Positions 57,545-64,000 of a stretch of 64,000 nt of DNA are shown here, one piece after another. The notes beneath the pieces are model-generated. The model did not search any database. It saw only the letters and a program-made list of their open reading frames with translations, and was not told the DNA's origin. The stretch's first letter is position 1, and every line of letters begins with the position of its first letter. Origin of the DNA: Coenobita brevimanus. Its lineage: Eukaryota > Arthropoda > Malacostraca > Decapoda > Coenobitidae. The position numbers and the translations under genes were made by a program. Location of the stretch: positions 912,374 to 976,373 of the forward strand of contig CM064667.1 of the NCBI GenBank assembly GCA_032717465.1, given 5' to 3'.

Positions 57545-58975
57545 TGTGGGAAATATTTTCCCCCAGAGCAGTTGCGCTCTCTAAATTTATCATAGTTTAT
57601 CCCTGGTTATAGGCAGAGGACGTAGAGACTGTTGTTAATTATTCAAGCGGTTTTAATAACCCAGAAACGACGTTCTCTTTAATCTATCTATCTATCTATT
57701 GCCAGACGCCTCAATCCCGTTTGGGGTGGCCACAAACAAATCGCCTCCAAGTCGCCCTGTCCCCCGCCATTTCACTGCCCTGCTCCCAACTCACACACCC
57801 CTCTCTCATATACCTCTCCACCCCATCCCTCCATCTCATCCTCGGTCTCCCCCTCCCTCTTCCACCCTCCACCTCACTCACATACACTCTCTTCGTCAAT
57901 CTTTCACCCTCCATCCTCTCCACATGGCCAAACCACCTCAGTGTGTTCCTCACAACGCTTCCTATCACATCCACATCCACACCACAACGCTCCTTTATAT
58001 CCTCATTCGTCAGCCTGTCTCTCCACGTGACTCCACAGGCTCCTCTTAAATAACTCATTTCCACTGCTCTCACTCTTGACTTGTGTCCTTCCAACAATGT
58101 CCAAGCTTCACTTCCGTACGTTAGAGTTGGTATCACAATACTGTCATGTAGTAACTTTTTTACTTCCATGCTCACTTCCCTGTTTCTTATCACTGCTTTT
58201 ATTGATAAATTAAATGCTACTGCATTTATCCCCGTGGACAACTATGCATTGTAAATACATGTAATTATGTGGTATTTTCCACTGACCTAAGCTGCGTCTG
58301 CGCGATAGGTGACGTGGCAAGCAGGGAAAGATTCCCCTGTTAAGGCAGATGTGGAATTAAGATATTTACATAGTTAAAGGGAATATTTGGTCTAACTTTA
58401 GTTTAAGTGGAACTAAGATTAATTTGTTAGATTTGCCCTGTACATATCATGATGTAATTTAACTGTATTTAGTACTGTAAATAATTAAATTAAAAGTTGG
58501 CAACCTACCATTCTATGAGGGAGGTAGAATTGCCGCATTCACCACTCTGTTCCTAGTCACTCTCAAGCTAGGTTGTACATACGCACCATAAGGACGCTTG
58601 CTTGCTCAAGCAATTACACTAAGCAGCCTCATCGTCATCGGTTATCGATCACTCCCTCTTCACTAACTAAGTAACCTTTACGAATTGGCCAATTCAAGGG
58701 GGGATTAGCTATGAGATAGAAGAGAAATAGTTATTGTAGGTGAGTTAAGGTTAAGTTACGTTTCACCTAACTCTATGAGACTTGTTTGATTTACTTAAGA
58801 ACAACTTTATAAACGAGTAACGACCTACGAGTTGTTATTAGTAAATACCAGAAATTTCTTACATAGCGGTGCTCCGGCAGGGATACCGACTTGTATACAT
58901 TAAATAGTTTTCACATTTTGGTGCCCAGAAAGAGGGCCCAGATTTGTTTACCAGAACTAATCAACATTTTTCACA
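57545..58975 (+). repeat. 3' LTR of the BEL/Pao element (LINE-interrupted)
   Basis: 57545-57682 and 58201-58975 together match the 924-base 5' LTR; 11 target bases (50541-50551 of the 5' copy) are absent at the interruption. Confidence 0.93.
57683..58200 (-). mobile_element. RTE-like LINE, 3' fragment inside the BEL LTR
   Basis: About 518 bases, minus strand, matching the 3' end of the LINE at 17460-19390. It keeps an open frame with AVIRNREVSMEVKK, LRGACGVTWRDRLTNED, NTLRWFGHVERMEGERLT and GRGRPRMRWRDGVERYMREG, and a (CTAT)n tail at 57683-57698. It is the freshest of the LINE tails of this family in the window. Confidence 0.9.
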
Positions 58976-60655
58976 GAGGCTGTAAGTGACAGGATCGTGT
59001 AGGGTAGGAAAATGGATGATGGTATGTGTCCGCGCCTTCCTTAACAGTGCACTCAGTTGTAGATTATAGAGTCGTGTTGTCCCCTTGTGTAGTATTGAAA
59101 GGCATTGTCATTTAGTGTGCTGCAAGGTAAGGAGGGTGTTGTAAGCCATATATGAACACACAGATGGAATCTTTTCACCCTCCTAAACACCACCAGGATA
59201 ACCTAATGAAGATTTATGATGCAGTTAACCTTTGTTTTAAAAATAGTCTTCTCGTCACTAAGATATCTCGGCTGTTGTGAAGCATCTTAAGGGATGGTCT
59301 TTCTTAGAAGTATTCTTTATATCTTCCCCTTCCTGGTCATGCTGTTCATTTCAGTTACTGTAAACGTCAAAGAATATAAAACTTGTTGACACCGAAAGAC
59401 AAAAGGAAACGTCTTCACCTGTTTACGTCATATAGTAGTTATACACTGTACACCAGCTCTCGTCACATCACATCGGTGTGAAATCAAGTTAGGTTCTAAA
59501 GTCTGCTTAAATGACATATCGTACAAATGAACGTTGGGGTGTAATGTGCATAATAAACGGCAACGCCAAAAGTTCAGAGATGACCTTCGGTGTCCGTTAA
59601 GATACATCATCTGGAACCTCTAAAGTTCTGAGAACAGCGTGTAACATTGAGTCATTAGTTCTCTTCCTCACTTAGCGTCAGCTTTCCTGAAACACTGCAA
59701 ACAGCTATTAAAATGTATATAAATATTATACATAAGTCTTTCCTCAGATCTATTTACTTAATTCCCTGACAATTTAAAGCTTTTACGGTCTTACAGTTTG
59801 TGGCTTACAGTACAGTCTTCTTCATAAGTGTTTGAAAACCAAGGTCACGCTGTAATGCGAATAATTATCCATTTGATTTACGTAAAGACCAGCATATTCA
59901 GATTAACCAGGGTGCTATTAACCAATGTTGCATGACAGACTAAATTTATGGAAAACTGATGTAAATGTATGTCAGGAAACAACTACGTTGTCATCACTGC
60001 TACCTTCCTTCTGTCCTTATATCATCAAGAATGCCCTGTGGACGTCGGCACTGCACAGATTTAAACCACTGCATTAAGTAGAAGGACAGACACCCTTCAC
60101 TCCATGGTCAGTCTCTACACCACAAACGGTTCATCACAATAGTCAACACCACCTGAGCTCAATATAGTAAAGAAATCAATCCAATATTCAGTTCTCATCT
60201 CACTAACCACCCTTATATCTTCCAGCACATCACAGTATACACTTGGCTTCACATAAAGATATCACAGGCTGGTGGTGGTGTGCGGGGTTAGGAACGAGAC
60301 GTACAATTCATTAAGGGCAGAACTTAATGTAGCCAGTCCTACACACCAAGGTGTGGTACCTTCATGTGGAGTGGAGATCACATGGTGTGTACTTGAGGGC
60401 GTGTGTCTGACTCAATCTGTTGGACACTGGGACTTTTACATTAAGTTACATACGAGTGAGGCCCTGCACTCCCTGCCCTCCACCCCCTCCCTCGTATCCT
60501 TCCCGGGATATCATAACATTAACACCTCACAAGGACATCTTAGGAGTGACATGGTGGGTGGGGGTGTCAGCCGCTGCTGTGCCGCCAGTTCAGTCTCTCC
60601 TCGTTTTACTTTTCTTCCCCTCTCTTTCCTCCTCCTCCTCCTCCTCCTCCTCCTC
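58976..60655. other. Spacer, no gene seen
   Basis: No coding or transposon motif. It ends in a (CTC)n run at about 60628-60654 that abuts the next LINE. Confidence 0.55.
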
Positions 60656-62938
60656 TTGACTACAAATGATAACCTAGTCAACAACGTTGAAATAGGACCT
60701 GAGTTTAGTTCCAGTGATCACCGAATTATACAGTTAATATTACTTCTGAAAAAGTAAAAGAAACGGAGAGCAAAGAAAAGGTCCCAGATTATCGTAGAGC
60801 TGATTTCACTAGGCTCAGAGCGCTACTTGCAACTGCGGATTGGAATCAAATGTCTGAAACCGATGACATAAACCAAGCATGGGAAATATTCACCAAAAAA
60901 ATTAACGAAGCAGTAAAGTCATGTGTGCCACTACGTAACAGGCGTCCAGCTGGTAATAGTAAACCAAAGTGGTGGTCCAGTGAAATTAAAAGAAATTTAA
61001 TAGCCAAAAAATAGGCATACCATAAATATAAAACTACACAAAATAATGATGATAAATTACAGTACGAAAATCTACGGCGCATATCGAAAAGACTTATTAA
61101 ACAAAGCAAAAGAGCACTGGAGATCCACATTGCTAATACGTGCAAATCAAATCCTAAAGAATTTTACAGTTACATTAGAAAGAAAAAGGTTATGACTACA
61201 TCAATAGGTCCTTTAGAAATGAACAGTGGCAAACCCACAGAAAATGAGGTCGAAATGGCAAACATTCTTAACGATTACTTTGCGTCTGTTTTTACAGTAG
61301 AAAACACCACCAGAAACCTACTGTTACCCACAAACCAAGCAAATAGCACAGTCCTTAGTAACTATGCTATCCATAATAACGATATCCTTTCAGCCATAAG
61401 TAGTACGAACATAAACAAAACCCCTGGCCCCGGTAAAATATCACCGAGAATTCTCAGAGAAGCAAAAAATGAGTTACTGCTGCCACTCTCTGTCTTATTC
61501 AATAAATCTTTAAGTACTGGGAAAGTTCCATGCGAATGGAAACTAGCAAATGTAACACCTATTTTCAAAAAAGGAAATGAGTCACACCCAGGAAATTGCA
61601 GACCAATCAGCTTAACATCAATAGTGTGCAAGTTAATGGAAAAAATCATAAGAGATAAAATAGTTAATTATCTGGAAGAAAATAATATAATTAAAGACTC
61701 GCAACATGGATTCAGACATCGTCGTTCATGCTTAACTAACTTACTGGACTTCTTCCATGATGTTTACAAATCATACGATGACTCAAGAGCAGTAGATATA
61801 ATTACCTCGACTTTCAGAAAGCATTTGACACTGTCCCTCACAAGCGTCTCATGAGCAAAATAGAAGCACATGGAATAAAAGGAAATACGCAGAAATGGTT
61901 ACAAGACTGGCTTTCAGACCGAAAACAGCGAGTTGTGATAAACGGAAAGGAATCCAAATGGCGTAATGTGATCAGCGGCGTTCCCCAAGGCTCAGTACTT
62001 GGACCGATACTTTTTATTATCTATATATATGATACTGATGAGGGTCTAAATTGTAAAATATCCAAATTTGCAGATGATACTAAAATAACCAGTAAAGTAA
62101 CTTCAAAATTGAAGTGGCAGGAGTTATAAAATGACCTTAATACTTTAGCAAGCTGGGCAGAAAAATGGCAAATGAAATTCAACACAGAAAAATGTAAAGT
62201 ACTTCATATTGGAAGTAACAACGTCCATGCGAACTTCAAAATGAACAACATCCAGTTATCATGTACAGACAATGAAAAGGATCTTGGTGTGATATTATCA
62301 AATGACCTAAAACCAAGCAAGCAGTGTACCGAGGCGGTTAAAATTACAAACAAGCTGGTGGGTTTTATTGGAAGAACTTTCAAGTTTAAATCGGAAAAAG
62401 TCATATTTGCCTTGTACAACTCACTAGTGCACCCCCATCTTGAGTATTGTGTGCAATTCTGGTCTCCGTACTACAGAAAGGACATTGAAAAATTAGAGAA
62501 AATTGAGAGAAGAATCACAAAACTGATACCACGACTTAGAAACAAACCATATGAGGAACGCCTTGAAGAACTTAAATTATTTAGCCTAACGAAGCACAGG
62601 TTAAGAGGGGACCGTAGTGAAGTTTTCAAAATCATGAAGGGATATGACAACTTAGATATGAATAAATATTTTGATATAGACCGGTCGAGTCAAACCAGAA
62701 GTAATGGCTGCAAAATTATGGGAAAGCTTTTCCAATCCCATGAAGCAAAATACTTCTTCTTTAACAGAGTTGTAAATATCTGGAACGGATTACCCTCAGT
62801 TACCGTGATCACTATCTCAATTGAGATATTCAGATTACCCTCAGTTACCGTGATCACTATCTCAATTGAGATATTCAAAAACAAAGTAGACAAGTATTTG
62901 CACGAGAATCCTCAACTGACTCTTTTTCTGTCCGAATA
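60656..62938 (+). mobile_element. CR1-group LINE, second copy, 5' truncated
   Basis: It opens in the last part of the endonuclease (FSSSDHRIIQ, near 60706) and continues through NKTPGPGKISPRI, NCRPISLTSIVCKLMEKIIR, SQHGFRHRRSC, the SGVPQGSVLGPILFIIYI motif (about 61975) and KFADDTKI (about 62068). Lesions: a TAG near 61011, a one-base loss near 61802 that breaks the YLDFQKAFD motif, and a TAA near 62127. The C-terminus is extended by a 45-base in-frame duplication (62791-62880) and ends with a normal stop at 62937. It is related to 19390-22016 but clearly a different copy or subfamily. Confidence 0.86.
62791..62880 (+). repeat. 45-bp in-frame tandem duplication
   Basis: Two identical adjacent copies, opening GATTACCCTCAGTTACCGTG, duplicate 15 residues (LPSVTVITISIEIF). 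Each copy holds a small palindrome, ATCTCAATTGAGAT. Confidence 0.95.
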
Positions 62939-62989
62939 ACTTGCTTTTATAGCTACGTGTAAGTTCATTCCCATTTTGTCTTCAAGACA

Positions 62990-63800
62990 CCCTGTAAACA
63001 ACGTACCCGTCCATAGTGTCACATCACGTCATTATACATTTTTCAATTTATTCGATGCAAATAAAGTAATATAAGCACAGATTAGGATCTGCACAGATAA
63101 CCCTGAGTTAATGGTCACTACTCTTACTTTCGACCTGTGATGGGCTGTGGATCACTGAGGGTCCCTGTTAATCAAGTGACCACCATCGGGATTTTTTTAA
63201 TGTACCAGGGGTCACTACTTCAGGATGAAACTTGTGTACTTGTCCCATTTGGGAGAGTTCCTTGTCTCAGTGGAGTGAACGGAGCTAGGGCCTGATTGAC
63301 TGCTGCCTGCCTAAAAAGCGCCAGGCAAGGCTGCCGCACCACCCCTAAACATCCACTCTGTGCATTGCACATTCACACCGTGCACTGTGCAACCCCCCTT
63401 TTATCTAAGACACCCGTCGTATATATTTCAATCTCCCCAATGCAAAGAAAGCAATATAAACACAGATTAGGATCTCCACAGATAACCCTGAGTTAATGGT
63501 CACTACTCTCACTTTCGACCTGTGATGGGCTGTGGATCACTGAGGGTCCCTGTTAGTCAAGTGACCATCATCGGGATTTTTTTTTAATGTACCAGGGGTC
63601 ACTGCTTCAGGATGAAACTTGTGTACTTGTCCCACAGGGGAGAGTTCCTTGTCTCAGTGGAATGAACGGAGCTAGGGCCTGATTGACTGCTGCCTACCTC
63701 AAAAGCACCAGGCAAGGCTGCTGCACACTGTGCAGTGTGTAGTTTCCACGTTATGTCCACAGACTTCCCATAAACTCAATATACCGGTTTATAATGTCAT
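62990..63800 (+). repeat. ~385-bp tandem repeat, two copies and a third start
   Basis: CACAGATTAGGATCTGCACA (63078) recurs as CACAGATTAGGATCTCCACA (about 63462); the following TAACCCTGAGTTAATGGTCA and GATGGGCTGTGGATCACTGA segments also repeat at the same spacing. A third start (ATACCGGTTTATAATGTCAT near 63782) parallels GTACCCGTCCATAGTGTCAC near 63004. No gene. Confidence 0.85.
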
Positions 63801-64000
63801 GCCGTAACTATTAGTTTATTTGACTACTTTCTCTTTCAGGTTACTCAGTCGGGTAACTTATAGACAAAGTATTATAGAATGTGACTTTTCCTTTCCAGTT
63901 TTTCCTGTGAAATTTCCATGTCAGTTTTTCCATGCTGCATGGTGGTTTTTCTCACTTTTTCCTGGAGGGTTTGGTGGTAGGGGAAGCCTTCTTGCTTTAC
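63801..64000. other. Spacer, no gene seen
   Basis: Pyrimidine-rich end of the window with no recognised motif. Confidence 0.5.

Larger units (their letters stand above)
50403..58975 (+). mobile_element. BEL/Pao LTR retrotransposon with an extra SGNH-hydrolase ORF
   Basis: The element is bounded by direct LTRs beginning TGTGGGAAATATTTTCCC and ending CATTTTTCACA. Order inside: primer-binding site, an intact SGNH-hydrolase ORF, gag with two zinc knuckles, protease, RT, RNase H, integrase. RT wording (YLPHHAV, FNCSSKASKG, FGSCASPF) and the integrase set place it in BEL/Pao. GAGGA precedes and GAGGC follows, a probable 5-bp target duplication with one change. The LTRs differ at only a handful of positions apart from a LINE insertion in the 3' copy, so insertion looks recent, yet pol has several stops and frameshifts. 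Confidence 0.92.

Noticed and set aside
60272..60757. 161-codon ORF as a host gene
   Set aside because: Its last part is the truncated LINE endonuclease; the first part is spacer and a (CTC)n run.

Overview
This is eukaryotic, almost certainly arthropod DNA. A decapod crustacean genome is my best guess, inferred from the huge load of (GT)n/(GA)n/(CT)n microsatellites, long purine or pyrimidine tracts, BEL/Pao and Ty3/gypsy LTR elements, several LINE lineages and tRNA-derived SINEs; nothing in the window names the species. I find no convincing multi-exon host gene. The window is a mosaic of mobile elements, tandem repeats and unremarkable spacer. The only non-transposon reading frame worth keeping is a highly charged, internally repeated 376-codon ORF at 41496-42626 (minus).

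Layout. 1-10982 is the left arm of a very large inverted repeat whose partner is 23545-28667. The left arm carries a Ty3/gypsy LTR element (4986-10525) that is absent from the right arm and has a Gmr1-like domain order (gag with SCAN-like capsid end, protease, integrase, then reverse transcriptase). A 100-N scaffold gap (10983-11082) ends the left arm inside a tRNA-derived SINE, so the inverted repeat may be an inverted haplotype copy rather than true chromosome structure. 11083-13900 is a purine tract that flips to a pyrimidine tract; 13985-16800 is GGT-, ATT- and GGTAGC-type repeats with a LINE remnant. 17460-22310 holds two 5'-truncated LINEs lying head to head (an RTE-like one on minus, a CR1-group one on plus). 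29370-29930 is a 28-bp satellite array. 30-48 kb is mostly spacer with SINEs, LINE tails, a small TIR element family (MITE-like) and degenerate tandem duplications. 48700-49905 is an I/Jockey-like LINE end.

The most notable locus is the BEL/Pao LTR retrotransposon at 50403-58975. Between its primer-binding site and its gag gene it carries an intact extra ORF of 192 codons with the full set of SGNH/GDSL hydrolase blocks (GHS, GGND, DGIH). Such esterase domains are known from ORF1 of CR1-group LINEs; I do not know of an established description in the leader position of a BEL/Pao element. The rest of the element encodes gag with two zinc knuckles, protease, RT, RNase H and integrase, with several stops and frameshifts, yet its two LTRs look nearly identical. 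Its 3' LTR is interrupted by a LINE fragment that removed 11 bp of target. 60656-62938 is a second CR1-group LINE, followed by a ~385-bp tandem duplication.

The two LTRs of the gypsy element differ almost only by single-base deletions in one copy, which suggests residual long-read consensus errors. Frameshifts in this window should be read with that in mind. All element boundaries were found by eye and may be off by a few bases.
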